Positions 8,775 through 18,041 of a stretch of DNA of 64,000 nt are shown here, piece after piece. The DNA lies in assembly GCF_006337125.1 (NCBI RefSeq), contig NZ_CP040887.1, forward strand, positions 2,914,001 through 2,978,000, written 5' to 3'. Within the stretch, counting starts at the first letter, position 1. The number at the start of each line of letters is the position of its first letter. The position numbers and the translations under genes were made by a program. This DNA is from Serinicoccus chungangensis. Lineage in GTDB: Bacteria; Actinomycetota; Actinomycetes; Actinomycetales; Dermatophilaceae. The notes beneath the pieces were generated by a model, which worked only from the letters and a program-made list of their open reading frames with translations, ran no database searches and was not told the DNA's origin.

Positions 8775-9176
8775 TCAGCGCCGACGGGCCCCGCGGCTGA
8801 ACCACCACAGGCCGCCGACGAAGAGCGCGAGCACCGCCAGCACCGTCCCCGCCACCCACAGCCCGGGCGCCCACCCGATGGTGATGTCGAGGACGACCCC
8901 GACGAGCGCGATGCCGAGCCCGCCCTGCGCCGCGAGCCGGGTGGCGCGGAACTGCGCCAGCGCCTCCGACCGGTCGGCCTCGCTGCCGGTCATGAGCCGC
9001 GCGGCCGGCTCCAGGCGCCGGCTCACCGACTGCAGCACGGCATACCCGAGGAAGAAGCCGGCCCCCAGCAGCGCCACCCGGGTGTTGCCGCGGGACAGCC
9101 CGACGACGAGCACCACCACCGCGGCGAGGGTGGTCAGCGCGGTGAAGATGCGGTCCTTGAGGCGGGGCCGTGGCAT
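8775..9176 (-). CDS. Four-segment membrane protein of unknown function
   Basis: I do not recognise this 133-residue protein beyond its architecture. It has a basic start (MPRPRLKDR), hydrophobic segments at about 12-26, 31-49, 84-98 and 103-123, and a polar Arg/Glu-rich loop between segments two and three. The C-terminus is SRGARRR. ATG 9176 lies 6 nt after TACCAT, a -10-like box that overlaps a GGCATACC octamer. The gene is convergent with the mycothiol-dependent enzyme gene and divergent from the DUF368 gene. Confidence 0.7.
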   Translation of the reverse strand: MPRPRLKDRIFTALTTLAAVVVLVVGLSRGNTRVALLGAGFFLGYAVLQSVSRRLEPAARLMTGSEADRSEALAQFRATRLAAQGGLGIALVGVVLDITIGWAPGLWVAGTVLAVLALFVGGLWWFSRGARRR

Positions 9177-9182
9177 GGGCCG

Positions 9183-9188
9183 ATGGTA
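9183..9188 (-). promoter_or_regulatory. Putative -10 box (TACCAT) overlapping a GGCATACC octamer
   Basis: On the minus strand GGCATACCAT precedes the ATG at 9176, with CGGCCC between the -10-like TACCAT and the start. A repeated octamer thus coincides with a probable leaderless promoter. Confidence 0.35.
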
Positions 9189-9255
9189 TGCCGCCCGCCG
9201 TCACCTCCTCGCGCGGCCGCCGGGCTCGGAGCCGGTCGTCCTCCCACGGCTCACG

Positions 9256-9261
9256 TAGGCT
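9256..9261 (+). promoter_or_regulatory. Putative -10 box (TAGGCT), leaderless start of the DUF368 gene
   Basis: TAGGCT ends 8 nt before the GTG at 9270. No SD is visible. Confidence 0.45.
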
Positions 9262-9269
9262 GGACGACT

Positions 9270-10232
9270 GTGACCGACACCTCCCGCGCCCCGTCGCAGC
9301 ACGTCGCCCGTAGCCGGAAGCTGCTCCCGCTGGACCTCCTGCGCGGCTTCCTCATCGGCATGGCCGAGCTCATCCCCGGCGTCTCCGGCGGCACCGTCGC
9401 CCTCGTGACCGGGCTCTACGAGCAGCTCATCGGCAGCGCCTCCCACGTCGTGTCCGCGGCCAAGGCCCTCGTCGTCGGCGACGAGCGCGGGCGGGTCCAG
9501 GGGGCCCTCACCGAGCTGCGCCGCACCGACTGGTGGCTCCTCGTCCCCGTGCTCGTGGGCATGGCGCTGGCCGTCCTGACGATGGCCGGGGTGATGAGCC
9601 GCTTCGTCACCGAGGCCCCCGAGCACGCCCGCGGGCTCTTCCTCGGGATGGTGGCGACGAGCGTGGTGGTGCCGCTGCGGATGCTGACCGAGCGCCGCCG
9701 CCCCGTGTGGGTGGAGGTCCTGCTCGCCGTCGGCGCGGCCGTGCTGGCCTGGACGCTCATCGGCTTCGCCGGCGGCCAGGCGGTCGCCGACCCGCCGCTC
9801 CTCGTCGTCTTCGGCGCCGCGGCCGTGGCCATCTGCGCGCTGGTCGTCCCCGGGGTCTCCGGGTCCTTCTTCCTGCTGGCCGTCGGCCTCTACACCACCA
9901 CCCTCGACGCGGTGGACTCCGGCGACCTGCTCTACATCGGCGTCTTCGCGCTGGGCGCGGCCACCGGCCTGGCGTCCTTCGTGCAGCTGCTCAGCTGGCT
10001 GCTGTCCCAGCACCGCCGCGCCACGCTCATCGTCATGGCCGGCCTCATGGTCGGGTCGCTGCGGGCGCTGTGGCCCTGGCAGGAGTCGGCGGGCGGCGAG
10101 GACCACGGGCCGGGTGCCCTCGTCGCGCCCTACGCCCCGGTGCTGGGCCCGGTCCTCCTCGCGCTGCTCGGCGCCGCGGTGGTCGCCGTGCTCGTGGTCG
10201 TCGAGGCCCGCAGCAGCAGCGACGACGACTGA
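9270..10232 (+). CDS. DUF368 membrane protein (PopT-type undecaprenyl-phosphate transporter)
   Basis: A 320-residue polytopic protein of the DUF368 family. The paired re-entrant motifs are clear: GMAELIPGVSGGT at 30-42 and VVPGVSGSFFLL near 192-203. DUF368 members (PopT) have been reported as undecaprenyl-phosphate flippases that recycle the lipid carrier for cell-wall and polysaccharide synthesis; that role is transferred by family. GTG 9270 was chosen because TAGGCT stands 8 nt upstream and MAELIPG then falls at the usual distance from the N-terminus. The frame is open further upstream, but that extension reads as shadow sequence. The gene converges on bkdC with a 1-bp gap. Confidence 0.85.
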   Translation: MTDTSRAPSQHVARSRKLLPLDLLRGFLIGMAELIPGVSGGTVALVTGLYEQLIGSASHVVSAAKALVVGDERGRVQGALTELRRTDWWLLVPVLVGMALAVLTMAGVMSRFVTEAPEHARGLFLGMVATSVVVPLRMLTERRRPVWVEVLLAVGAAVLAWTLIGFAGGQAVADPPLLVVFGAAAVAICALVVPGVSGSFFLLAVGLYTTTLDAVDSGDLLYIGVFALGAATGLASFVQLLSWLLSQHRRATLIVMAGLMVGSLRALWPWQESAGGEDHGPGALVAPYAPVLGPVLLALLGAAVVAVLVVVEARSSSDDD

Positions 10233-10233
10233 C

Positions 10234-11691
10234 TCAGGCCCAGGCGAGCGCCCGGGCCGGGTCCTCGAGCAGCGCGGCCAGGTCGGCGAGGAACATCGAG
10301 CCCAGCTCGCCGTCGATGAGCCGGTGGTCGAAGCTCACCGCGAGCTGGGTGACCCAGCGCGGCTCGATCCGCTCCTGCTCGCCCTCGCCGACGACCCACG
10401 GCATCCGCCGCACGGCGCCGAAGCAGACGATCGCGGACTCCCCCGGGTTGATGATCGGCGTGCCGGTGTCGATGCCGAAGACGCCGACGTTGGTGATGGT
10501 GATGGTGCCGCCGGACATGTCGGCCGGCTGGGTGCGCCCCGCCTTGGCGGTCGCGACCAGGTCGGTCATCGCCTCGGCGAGCTGCCGCAGGTCCAGCAGG
10601 TCGGCGTCCTTGATGTTGGGGACGACCAGGCCGCGGGGCGTCGCGGCGGCGATGCCGAGGTTGACGTAGTTGCGCTGCACGATCTGCTGGGCGTCCTCGT
10701 CCCAGACGGCGTTCATGCCCGGGTTGCGACGGACCGCGACGGTCATCGCCTTGGCGAGGACGAGCAGCGGGTTGATGCGCAGGTCACGGAAGGCGCGGTC
10801 CGCCTTGAGCCGGTCGATGAGCTCCATCGTCCGGGTGACGTCGACGGTGACGAACTCGGTGACGTGCGGCGCGGTGAAGGCCGAGCCCACCATCGCCTGC
10901 GCCGTCATCTTGCGCACGCCCTTGACGTCGATGCGCTCCTCCCGCGCGCCGGCGCGGTCGAGCACCGGCCGCTGGTATGCCGGTGCGGCAGGACCGCGCG
11001 CGACGTCGGGCGCGGCGGACGGCGCACCGCCCGCGGCGGCGGGTGAGGGGGCCGGGGCGCCGCCCGCGGCCTCGGGTGCGGTCGTCGCGCCGTCGAGGAA
11101 GGCGTCGATGTCGGAGCGCCGCACGATGCCGGTCGGGCCGGCGGCGTCCACCTCGTTGATGTCCACCCCGCGGTCCTTGGCGTACTTGCGGACCGGCGGC
11201 GAGGCCTTGGCCTTGCGCTGCGGGGTCGCCGCGGCCGCCTCGGCCTCGGCGCCGGAGGCCCCCCGGCGACGCTTGCGGCGGGTGGTGGAGCCCTCGATCG
11301 CGCCGTAGCCGACGAGCATCGCCTCGCGGGTGCTGCCGGTGCTGCCGCCGCCCTCGGGCGGGCTGGGGACCAGGTCGTCCGACGCCGCGGCCGCCTCGTC
11401 GGTGACGTCCGCGACGTCCGTGCCGGCGCCCCCGCCCGCCGCCGGGGCCTCGCCGCTGCCGTCGTCCACGACGACGATCGGGGTCCCGACCTCGACCTCC
11501 TCGCCCTCGGCGGCCAGGATCCTGGTGACCGTGCCCGCCCACGGGATGGGCAGCTCCACCAGGGACTTCGCGGTCTCCACCTCGACCACGATGTCGTTGG
11601 TCCTCACGGTGTCGCCCTCGGCGACCTTCCACTGGATGATCGTCGCCTCGACGAGGCCTTCGCCGGGGTCGGGGAGCTTGAACTCGGGCAC
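10234..11691 (-). CDS. bkdC: Branched-chain 2-oxoacid dehydrogenase E2 (dihydrolipoamide acyltransferase)
   Basis: A 485-residue E2 with one lipoyl domain (1-77; lipoylated Lys42 in VETAKSLVE), a long Ala/Pro/Ser-rich linker, a peripheral subunit-binding domain (about 165-200, with VRKYAKDRGVDINEV) and a catalytic core ending in SFDHRLIDG with active His456. It transfers the acyl group from lipoyl to CoA. In Actinobacteria pyruvate dehydrogenase usually uses AceE, whereas an E1a-E1b-E2 trio of this type is generally the branched-chain complex, so bkdC is preferred over pdhC. GTG 11691 is preceded by AGGAGG. A longer frame up to 12174 is shadow of bkdB. No E3 gene is in the window. Confidence 0.88.
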   Translation of the reverse strand: MPEFKLPDPGEGLVEATIIQWKVAEGDTVRTNDIVVEVETAKSLVELPIPWAGTVTRILAAEGEEVEVGTPIVVVDDGSGEAPAAGGGAGTDVADVTDEAAAASDDLVPSPPEGGGSTGSTREAMLVGYGAIEGSTTRRKRRRGASGAEAEAAAATPQRKAKASPPVRKYAKDRGVDINEVDAAGPTGIVRRSDIDAFLDGATTAPEAAGGAPAPSPAAAGGAPSAAPDVARGPAAPAYQRPVLDRAGAREERIDVKGVRKMTAQAMVGSAFTAPHVTEFVTVDVTRTMELIDRLKADRAFRDLRINPLLVLAKAMTVAVRRNPGMNAVWDEDAQQIVQRNYVNLGIAAATPRGLVVPNIKDADLLDLRQLAEAMTDLVATAKAGRTQPADMSGGTITITNVGVFGIDTGTPIINPGESAIVCFGAVRRMPWVVGEGEQERIEPRWVTQLAVSFDHRLIDGELGSMFLADLAALLEDPARALAWA

Positions 11692-11737
11692 GAGGGCCGC
11701 CTCCTGGGCTGGTCTGGGCTGAGCTGGGCTGGTGTCG

Positions 11738-12760
11738 TCAGTATGCGAGCACGGTCTCGACGGCGTGCAGGACGCGGTCGAGGTCGGGGAGGAAGACCTC
11801 CTCGTGCCGGCTCGGCGGGTAGGGGATGTTGTAGCCGCCGACCCGCAGGACCGGGGCCTCGAGGTGGTAGAAGCAGTGCTCCTGCACGTGCGCCGCGAGC
11901 TCGGAGGTGATGCTGGCGAAGGTCTGCGCCTCGGACAGCGCGATGCACCGGCCGGTCTTGCGCACCGACTCCTCGATGACGTCGACGTCCAGGGGCGACA
12001 GCGACCGCAGGTCGACGACCTCGATGGAGGGGCCGTCCTCGAGCTCGGCGGCCTGGGCCGCGGCGTGCGCGACCTTGACCATCGGGCCGTAGGTGAGCAC
12101 GGTGACGTCGCTGCCCTCCACCCGGACGACGGCGTCCTCGAGCGCGTGCGGCGCGTCCTCGAGCGAGCTGCCACCGCCGCCCTCGCCCAGGTCGAGCACC
12201 CCGCGCTCGTGGTAGCGGCGCTTGGGCTCGTAGAACACCACCGGGTCGTCGCTGGCGATCGCCTGCTGCATCATCCAGTAGGCGTCCTCGGTGCCGGAGC
12301 AGGTGACCACCCGCAGCCCGGCCGTGTGCGCGAAGTAGCTCTCGTTGGACTCGCTGTGGTGCTCGACCGCGCCGATGCCGCCGCCGTAGGGGATGCGGAT
12401 GACCATCGGCACCTTGAGCGCGCCCAGGCTGCGGTTGTGCATCTTGGCGACCTGGCTGACGATCTGGTCGAAGGCGGGGTAGACGAACCCGTCGAACTGG
12501 ATCTCGACGACCGGGCGGTAGCCGCGCAGCGCCATCCCGACCGCGGCGCCCATGATCCCGGACTCGGCGAGGGGGGTGTCGACGACTCGGTCCTCCCCGA
12601 AGTCCTTCTGCAGGCCCTCGGTGATGCGGAAGACCCCGCCCAGCTTGCCGACGTCCTCGCCCATGAGGACGACCTTGGGGTCGCGCTCCATCGCCGCGCG
12701 CATACCGGCGTTGAGCGCCTTGGCGATGGTCATGCGGGTCGCCGTGCTCTGCGTGCTCAT
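11738..12760 (-). CDS. bkdB: Branched-chain 2-oxoacid dehydrogenase E1 beta subunit
   Basis: A 340-residue transketolase-fold E1 beta subunit. Recognisable elements are MGEDVGKLGGVFRITEGL (33-50), DTPLAESGIMGAAVGMA, the pyrimidine-side region IQFDGFVYPAFDQI and the C-terminal transketolase domain from about 205. Together with E1 alpha it decarboxylates branched-chain 2-oxoacids using thiamine diphosphate. The gene lies 9 bp after bkdA and 46 bp before bkdC on the same strand, a standard operon order. ATG 12760 is the first in-frame start; the spacing to the upstream stop leaves room for a weak SD only. Confidence 0.9.
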   Translation of the reverse strand: MSTQSTATRMTIAKALNAGMRAAMERDPKVVLMGEDVGKLGGVFRITEGLQKDFGEDRVVDTPLAESGIMGAAVGMALRGYRPVVEIQFDGFVYPAFDQIVSQVAKMHNRSLGALKVPMVIRIPYGGGIGAVEHHSESNESYFAHTAGLRVVTCSGTEDAYWMMQQAIASDDPVVFYEPKRRYHERGVLDLGEGGGGSSLEDAPHALEDAVVRVEGSDVTVLTYGPMVKVAHAAAQAAELEDGPSIEVVDLRSLSPLDVDVIEESVRKTGRCIALSEAQTFASITSELAAHVQEHCFYHLEAPVLRVGGYNIPYPPSRHEEVFLPDLDRVLHAVETVLAY

Positions 12761-12769
12761 CGGTGCCCC

Positions 12770-13951
12770 TCAGTCCTCGAAGTCGGCCTGGTAGTCGGCG
12801 AAGGCCCGCGCCTCGCGCTCGACGAGCCGGTGCGGCTCGGCGTAGACGTGCGCGAACATCTCCTCGTGCGGCGGGTCGGGCATCGTCTGGCAGGCCCGGC
12901 GGATCCGCGTGGCGAGCTCGTCGGCCTCCTCCTGGGTCCGCTCGACCCAGGCGTCGTCGACGGCGCCGGTCCCCCGGAGGTATGCCGTCATCCGGTCGAT
13001 CGGGTCCTTCGCCTTCCACGCGTCGACCTCGGCGGAGATGCGGTACTTCGTCGGGTCGTCGGAGGTGGTGTGGGCGCCCATCCGGTAGGTGAACGCCTCG
13101 ATGAGCGTGGGGCCCTGGCCGCTGCGGGCGCGGTCGAGCGCGTAGCGGCTCACCGCGTAGCTGGCCAGCACGTCGTTGCCGTCGACCCGGATCCCGGGGA
13201 AGCCGAAGCCGTCGGCCCGGCGGTAGGGCGGGGTGGTGAACTGCCGGTCGTTGGGCTCGGAGATGGCCCAGTGGTTGTTCTGGACGTAGAACACGACCGG
13301 GGCGCCGGTGACCGCGGCGAAGACGAGCGACTCGTTGAAGTCGCCCTGCGCGGTGCCGCCGTCACCGGTGAAGGCCATGACCGCGGTGTCGCGCTCGGGG
13401 TCGCCGGTGCCGACCGCGCCGTCCCGGTCGACGCCCATGGCGTAGCCGACCGCGTGCAGCATCTGGTTGCCGATGACGATGGTGTAGAGGTGGAAGTTGT
13501 TGTCGTTGGAGTCCCAGCCGCCGTGGTTCACGCCGCGGAACATGCCGAGCAGGTTCTCCGGCGGCACCCCCTTGCACCAGGCCACGCCGTGCTCGCGGTA
13601 GCCCGGGAAGGCGTAGTCCTGCGGCCGCATCGCCCGTCCGGCGCCGACCTGGGCGGCCTCCTGGCCGAGCAGGCTGGGCCACAGGCCCAGCTCGCCCTGG
13701 CGCTGCAGCGCGAAGCCCTCGGCGTCGACGCGACGGACCAGGATGAGGTCGCGCAGCAGACCGCGCAGGTCGTCCTCGTCGAGGTCCTCGAGGTAGGAGG
13801 CGTAGGGCTCGGTCTGCGGCGTCACCTCCAGCCGGGTGCCGTCGGCGGCGAGGAACTGGATCATGTCCGGACCGCCGTCGGTGATGTCCCGCTCGGGCGG
13901 CTCGTGGCCGGTGGGGGTGGCGCCCTCCGGCGCGACCTCGTCGTCGCTCAC
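12770..13951 (-). CDS. bkdA: Branched-chain 2-oxoacid dehydrogenase E1 alpha subunit
   Basis: A 393-residue E1 alpha subunit. The thiamine-diphosphate motif is complete: GDGGTAQGDFNE at 196-207 and the closing NN at 225-226. The upstream GQEAAQVGAGRAMRPQDYAF (97-116) is typical of BCKDH/PDH E1 alpha. An N-terminal acidic tail of about 25 residues precedes the fold. GTG 13951 was chosen for the upstream AAGGAG. It is the first gene of bkdABC. The preceding region contains a GTTGAC/GTCAAC inverted pair (13970-14004) that may bind a regulator. Its location a few kb from mutAB-meaB suggests a Val/Ile/propionate catabolic region. Confidence 0.9.
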   Translation of the reverse strand: MSDDEVAPEGATPTGHEPPERDITDGGPDMIQFLAADGTRLEVTPQTEPYASYLEDLDEDDLRGLLRDLILVRRVDAEGFALQRQGELGLWPSLLGQEAAQVGAGRAMRPQDYAFPGYREHGVAWCKGVPPENLLGMFRGVNHGGWDSNDNNFHLYTIVIGNQMLHAVGYAMGVDRDGAVGTGDPERDTAVMAFTGDGGTAQGDFNESLVFAAVTGAPVVFYVQNNHWAISEPNDRQFTTPPYRRADGFGFPGIRVDGNDVLASYAVSRYALDRARSGQGPTLIEAFTYRMGAHTTSDDPTKYRISAEVDAWKAKDPIDRMTAYLRGTGAVDDAWVERTQEEADELATRIRRACQTMPDPPHEEMFAHVYAEPHRLVEREARAFADYQADFED

Positions 13952-13969
13952 CCAAAAACTCCTTCTGCC

Positions 13970-14004
13970 GTTGACCTGGCCGGAACGTTACCGCAGACGT
14001 CAAC
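13970..14004. promoter_or_regulatory. Candidate operator in front of bkdABC (GTTGAC ... GTCAAC)
   Basis: GTTGAC at 13970-13975 and GTCAAC at 13999-14004 form inverted arms separated by 23 bp. The interval includes AACGTT. The element lies 19-53 bp upstream of the bkdA start, where an Lrp/TetR-like repressor or the promoter could sit. The evidence is only the symmetry and position. Confidence 0.3.
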
Positions 14005-14069
14005 CTGACCTCGGGGCACGCCGCAGCACCGGGGGTGGTGCACCCGGCGCACCCCGTCGCCCTGCGCGC

Positions 14070-14453
14070 TCAGGCCCGCTCGCGCCCGTCGGGGAGCAGC
14101 ATGCCGACGAAGAGCGAGACGATCGAGATGATGATCGACCCGAGGATCGCGCTCCAGAAGAGGTCGTCGACGGTGAAGCTGAGCCCCAGGACGCCGGAGA
14201 GCCAGGACGTCAGGAGCAGCATGAGCGCGTTGACGATGATGAGGAAGAGCCCGAGGGTGAGCACGATGAGCGGCAGCGAGAGCAGCTGGACCAGGGGCCG
14301 GACGACCGCGTTGACGAGGCCGAAGACGAGCGCGACACCGAGGATGGTGAGCAGCTGGGACAGTCCCCGGCCGCCGAACTCGATACCCGAGACGATGGCG
14401 GAGGCGACCCAGAGGGCGACGCCGTTGGCGACGACGGAGGCGAGGAGCTTCAT
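14070..14453 (-). CDS. YvlD-like 'phage holin family' membrane protein
   Basis: A 127-residue protein with four hydrophobic segments. [20 protein letters not shown] and [18 protein letters not shown] are the family hallmarks of the YvlD/PF04020 group, annotated as phage holin-like but found as ordinary chromosomal genes in many Gram-positive bacteria. No phage gene is nearby, so a prophage origin is not supported. It is likely a small envelope protein; function is unknown. ATG 14453 is 41 bp from the divergent aminotransferase start, so promoters overlap. Confidence 0.75.
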   Translation of the reverse strand: MKLLASVVANGVALWVASAIVSGIEFGGRGLSQLLTILGVALVFGLVNAVVRPLVQLLSLPLIVLTLGLFLIIVNALMLLLTSWLSGVLGLSFTVDDLFWSAILGSIIISIVSLFVGMLLPDGRERA

Positions 14454-14482
14454 ACCCCCATGATCCCACGCAGCGGCGTCGT

Positions 14483-14488
14483 TACGCT
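14483..14488 (+). promoter_or_regulatory. Putative -10 box (TACGCT), leaderless start of the aminotransferase gene
   Basis: TACGCT ends 6 nt before the ATG at 14495, without an SD. Confidence 0.45.
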
Positions 14489-14494
14489 GACCTC

Positions 14495-15586
14495 ATGACC
14501 GACCAGCCGAGCCCCGTCCGTCTGCGGGCCGCCCTGAGCGGCGTGCCCGCCTACGTCCCCGGGAAGCCGCCGGCGCCGGTCGAGGGGGTCACCGCCTACA
14601 AGATCTCCTCCAACGAGAACCCGCACCCGCCGCTGCCCTCGGTCCTCGACGCGATCTCGCGGGCCGCGCAGAGCGTCAACCGCTACCCCGACATGGGGGT
14701 GGTGTCGCTCACCGAGGCGCTGGCGGCGGACCTCGGCGTGCCCGCGGAGCAGGTCGCCACCGGGACCGGCAGCGTCGCCGTCCTCACCCAGCTCGTCGCG
14801 ATCACCTGCGACCCCGGCGACGAGGTCGTCTACGCGTGGCGCAGCTTCGAGGCCTACCCGATCGTCGTGGCGCTCTCCGGCGCGGCCTCGGTGCAGGTCC
14901 CGCTGGACGAGCACGCCCGGCACGACCTGGACGCGATGGCCGACGCCATCACCGACCGGACCCGGCTCGTCCTCGTGTGCACCCCCAACAACCCCACGGG
15001 CCCGGCGGTGCGCGCCGACGAGCTGGAGGCCTTCCTCGACCGCGTGCCCGACGACGTGCTCGTCGTCATCGACGAGGCCTACCTCGAGTTCACCACCGAG
15101 GAGTCGGTCCCGGACGCGCTCGCGGTCGCCCGCGACCGCCCCAACGTCGTGGTGCTGCGGACCTTCTCCAAGGCCTACGGGCTGGCCGGGCTGCGGGTGG
15201 GGTATGCCGTGGCGCACCCCGAGATCGCGACCGCGCTGCGCAAGGCGGCGACCCCCTTCGGCGTGACCGACCTGGCGCAGCAGGCGGCGATCGCGAGCCT
15301 GGCGGCGCGCGACGAGCTGCTCGCGCGGGTGGAGGAGCTCGTCGCCGAGCGCGAGCGGGTGGTCGCCGCGCTGCGCGACCAGGGCTGGGACGTCCCCCAG
15401 GCGCAGGGCAACTTCTGCTGGCTGCCGCTCGGCGACGACGCGGTGGCCTTCGCTCAGGCGGCGCAGGCGCGCGGGCTCATGGTGCGGCCCTTCGCCGGCG
15501 ACGGGGTGCGCTGCTCCATCGGCGAGACCGAGGCCAACGACCGGCTGGTCGACGTGGCGCGGGAGTGGCTCACCACGCGGGCGTGA
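14495..15586 (+). CDS. Histidinol-phosphate / aromatic aminotransferase (HisC/Pat family)
   Basis: A 363-residue fold-type I PLP aminotransferase. The PLP lysine is in [15 protein letters not shown] (Lys near 226). [11 protein letters not shown] (about 33-43), CTPNNPTG (about 165-172), DEAYLEF and the C-terminal Arg region [13 protein letters not shown] are typical of the HisC family. No other his genes are present, and the sequence resembles the stand-alone actinobacterial Pat proteins that act on aromatic amino acids, so Pat is at least as likely as HisC. The gene appears monocistronic and leaderless. Confidence 0.85.
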   Translation: MTDQPSPVRLRAALSGVPAYVPGKPPAPVEGVTAYKISSNENPHPPLPSVLDAISRAAQSVNRYPDMGVVSLTEALAADLGVPAEQVATGTGSVAVLTQLVAITCDPGDEVVYAWRSFEAYPIVVALSGAASVQVPLDEHARHDLDAMADAITDRTRLVLVCTPNNPTGPAVRADELEAFLDRVPDDVLVVIDEAYLEFTTEESVPDALAVARDRPNVVVLRTFSKAYGLAGLRVGYAVAHPEIATALRKAATPFGVTDLAQQAAIASLAARDELLARVEELVAERERVVAALRDQGWDVPQAQGNFCWLPLGDDAVAFAQAAQARGLMVRPFAGDGVRCSIGETEANDRLVDVAREWLTTRA

Positions 15587-15640
15587 GCGACCAGGACCCC
15601 GGGGGCGAGGTGGCACCCGGCCGGCCGGTGGACGGCCGCG

Positions 15641-16039
15641 TCAGGTGTGCCGGTTGCCGAGGGTGCGCCGCGTGAGCGTCGCCACGGCATACGTCATCGC
15701 CCAGCTCGTGACGGCCACGACGAGCGTCGGCACGAGCACCCCCTGACCCTGCTGCGCGACGGCGAGGCCGAAGAACCACGGCACCGTCATCCCGACCGCC
15801 CCGGCCGTGGCCATCATCCAGCCGCGGCCCCGGGGCCCGGCGATGAGCTGGGCCGCGACCGCCATGACGGCGAGGTTGCCGTAGGCCATGAGGACCTGGA
15901 AGACCTCGCCGGACCCGCGCTGCACGCTCCAGGACTGTCCGGCCACCCAGGCGAGGATCCCGCCGAGGAGCATGACGGGGACGCCCTTGCGCAGCGAACC
16001 GGTGGCCACGGCGCTCGAGCCGTGGGGGGAGAGTGTCAT
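15641..16039 (-). CDS. Four-segment membrane protein of unknown function
   Basis: I do not recognise this 132-residue protein. It has hydrophobic segments at about 18-36, 48-66, 74-92 and 98-116, a Ser/Thr-rich N-terminus and a basic end (TLTRRTLGNRHT). ATG 16039 has a strong SD (AAGGAGG) 5 nt upstream, which fixes the start. It is divergent from mutA and convergent with the aminotransferase gene. Confidence 0.7.
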   Translation of the reverse strand: MTLSPHGSSAVATGSLRKGVPVMLLGGILAWVAGQSWSVQRGSGEVFQVLMAYGNLAVMAVAAQLIAGPRGRGWMMATAGAVGMTVPWFFGLAVAQQGQGVLVPTLVVAVTSWAMTYAVATLTRRTLGNRHT

Positions 16040-16100
16040 CAGGCCTCCTTCGGTCCCTCCACGATAGTCGGCCCGGGGGTGGAGGGGTCCAGGGCGGCGT

Positions 16101-16106
16101 TACGAT
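16101..16106 (+). promoter_or_regulatory. Putative -10 box (TACGAT) for mutA-mutB-meaB
   Basis: TACGAT stands 9 nt before an in-frame GTG (16116) and 39 nt before the ATG (16146). If the GTG is used the operon mRNA is leaderless. If the ATG is used the leader is about 33 nt and carries GAGGAAGAG as an SD. Confidence 0.35.
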
Positions 16107-16145
16107 CCAGGGGCCGTGTCCGTCACTCGAGGAAGAGCGTCACCG

Positions 16146-18041
16146 ATGGAGGAGACCATCCCGCCGGCCGAGGACGTCGTGGACGCGCTGCCCGAGGTGC
16201 TCGCGCTGGCCTCGTCCTTCCCCGGCGCCACCCGCGAGCAGTGGGAGGAGCAGGTCGTCCGGGTGCTCAACCGGCGACGCCCCGCCGACCGGCAGCTCTC
16301 CCTCGAGCAGTGCCTCGACGCGCTGCGCACCCGCACCGTGGACGGCCTGACGATCGAGCCGCTCTATCCTCCGGCCGAGGGCGACCTCGGGGAGCCCGGT
16401 GTCGCCCCCTTCCGCCGGGGCACCGGCGTGCGCGCCGACGGCGCCTGGGACGTGCGCGCCCTCCACGACGACCCGGACACCGCGGCCGGCGCGGAGGCGG
16501 TGCTCACCGACCTCGAGCGCGGCGTCACCTCGCTGTGGGTGCGGGTCGGGCACGGCGCGGTCGCGCCCGCCGACCTCGGTCGGCTCCTCTCCGGCGTCGA
16601 GCTGGGCCTCGCGCCCGTCGCCGTCTCGAGCGAGGACGACCAGGGCACCGCGGCCCGCGCGCTGCTCGCGGTCTCCGTCGAGCGCGGTGAGCCGCTGGCC
16701 CCCGGCAGCACCCTGGGTCTCGACCCGGTGGCGCACGCCGCGCTGACCGGCACCCCCGTCGACGTCGCGGGGGTCGGCGAGCTCACCCACCGCGTCCTGA
16801 CCGACCACCCCGGGGTGCGCGCCGTCACGGTGGACGCCTGCGTCTACCACGACGCGGGCGGCTCCGACGTCGACGAGCTGGCGCTCGCCGTGGCGGCCGG
16901 CATCGCCCACCTGCGGGTCCTCGAGGCCGTCGGCATCGGGCCGGAGCAGGCCGCCGACCAGGTGGACTTCCGGGTGTCCGCGGGCGCCGACCAGTTCCTC
17001 ACCATCGCCCGGCTGCGGGCGCTGCGGGTGCTCTGGGCGCGGGTCCTGCAGGAGTGCGGGGTGCCGGCCGCGCGGCGGGGGGCCCGCCAGCACGCCGTCA
17101 CCTCGTGGCGGATGCTCACCCGCGACGACCCCTGGGTCAACATGCTGCGCGCGACGACCTCGACCTTCGCCGCGGCGGTCGGGGGTGCCGAGGCGGTCAC
17201 GGTGCTGCCCTTCGACCACGTCCACGGCTACCCCGACGCCTTCTCCCGGCGGGTCGCCCGCAACACCCAGGTCGTGCTGGCCGAGGAGGCCGGCATCGGG
17301 CGGGTCACCGACCCCGCCGGGGGATCGGGCTACGTCGAGTCCCTCACCGACGACCTCGCGGCCCGGGCCTGGGCGCTCGTGCAGCGGGTCGAGGCCGAGG
17401 GGGGTCTGGTGCGGGCGCTGGACCGCTCGTCGCTGGTGCAGGACGTGCTCGCCGCCAGCCGCGAGGAGCGGGCCGGTCGGGTCGCCGACCGCACCGCCCC
17501 CCTCACCGGGGTGAGCACCTTCCCCTCGACCGACGAGACGCCCCTGGTGCGGGTGCCGCGACCGGCGCCGGTCACGGGCGGGCTGCCCCGGGTGCGCGAC
17601 GCCGCGGTCTTCGAGGCGCTGCGCGACCGGTCCTCGGCGCACGCGCGGGAGCACGGCGCCCCACCGCAGGTGCTGCTGGTCGGCATCGGCGCCCGGCGCG
17701 ACTTCGGGCCCCGCGAGACCTTCACCGCCAGCCTGCTCGCGTCCGCCGGGATCCGTGGGGTCCTCGTCGAGGGCACCGACCCGCAGGCGTTCACGACCGC
17801 GCTGCGCGAGCTCGGCGGCCCGGTGGCGATCCTCACCTCCTCCGCGGACCGCTACGCCGAGCACGGCCCCGCCGTGGCCCGCGCCCTGCGCGGGGCCGGC
17901 GCCCGCCGGGTGCTGCTCGCCGGCTCCGAGCGCGAGCTGGGCGACCCCGACGCGTCCCTCGTCGACGGCACGGTGCGGGCCGGCATGGACGTGGTCGCCT
18001 TCCTCGACGACCTGCTCGACACCCTGGAGGTGGCCCGGTGA
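16146..18041 (+). CDS. mutA: Methylmalonyl-CoA mutase small (beta) subunit
   Basis: A 631-residue small subunit of the heterodimeric adenosylcobalamin-dependent methylmalonyl-CoA mutase. It has the TIM-barrel domain with [20 protein letters not shown] and [21 protein letters not shown], and a degenerate C-terminal B12-binding domain lacking the DxHxxG histidine, as expected because only the large subunit binds cobalamin. ATG 16146 with GAGGAAGAG upstream was chosen; GTG 16116 would add ten residues. Its GTGA overlap (18038-18041) with mutB indicates coupled translation and equimolar subunits. Pathway: propionyl-CoA-derived (R)-methylmalonyl-CoA to succinyl-CoA. Confidence 0.9.
   Translation: MEETIPPAEDVVDALPEVLALASSFPGATREQWEEQVVRVLNRRRPADRQLSLEQCLDALRTRTVDGLTIEPLYPPAEGDLGEPGVAPFRRGTGVRADGAWDVRALHDDPDTAAGAEAVLTDLERGVTSLWVRVGHGAVAPADLGRLLSGVELGLAPVAVSSEDDQGTAARALLAVSVERGEPLAPGSTLGLDPVAHAALTGTPVDVAGVGELTHRVLTDHPGVRAVTVDACVYHDAGGSDVDELALAVAAGIAHLRVLEAVGIGPEQAADQVDFRVSAGADQFLTIARLRALRVLWARVLQECGVPAARRGARQHAVTSWRMLTRDDPWVNMLRATTSTFAAAVGGAEAVTVLPFDHVHGYPDAFSRRVARNTQVVLAEEAGIGRVTDPAGGSGYVESLTDDLAARAWALVQRVEAEGGLVRALDRSSLVQDVLAASREERAGRVADRTAPLTGVSTFPSTDETPLVRVPRPAPVTGGLPRVRDAAVFEALRDRSSAHAREHGAPPQVLLVGIGARRDFGPRETFTASLLASAGIRGVLVEGTDPQAFTTALRELGGPVAILTSSADRYAEHGPAVARALRGAGARRVLLAGSERELGDPDASLVDGTVRAGMDVVAFLDDLLDTLEVAR

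Noticed and set aside
14070..14453. Prophage indicated by a holin-like gene
   Set aside because: The family is widespread as a housekeeping membrane protein, and no other phage gene is near.
16116..16145. GTG 16116 as the mutA start
   Set aside because: Possible (a TACGAT box stands 9 nt before it), but ATG 16146 has an SD-like GAGGAAGAG and gives a start nearer the family norm; left as an alternative.
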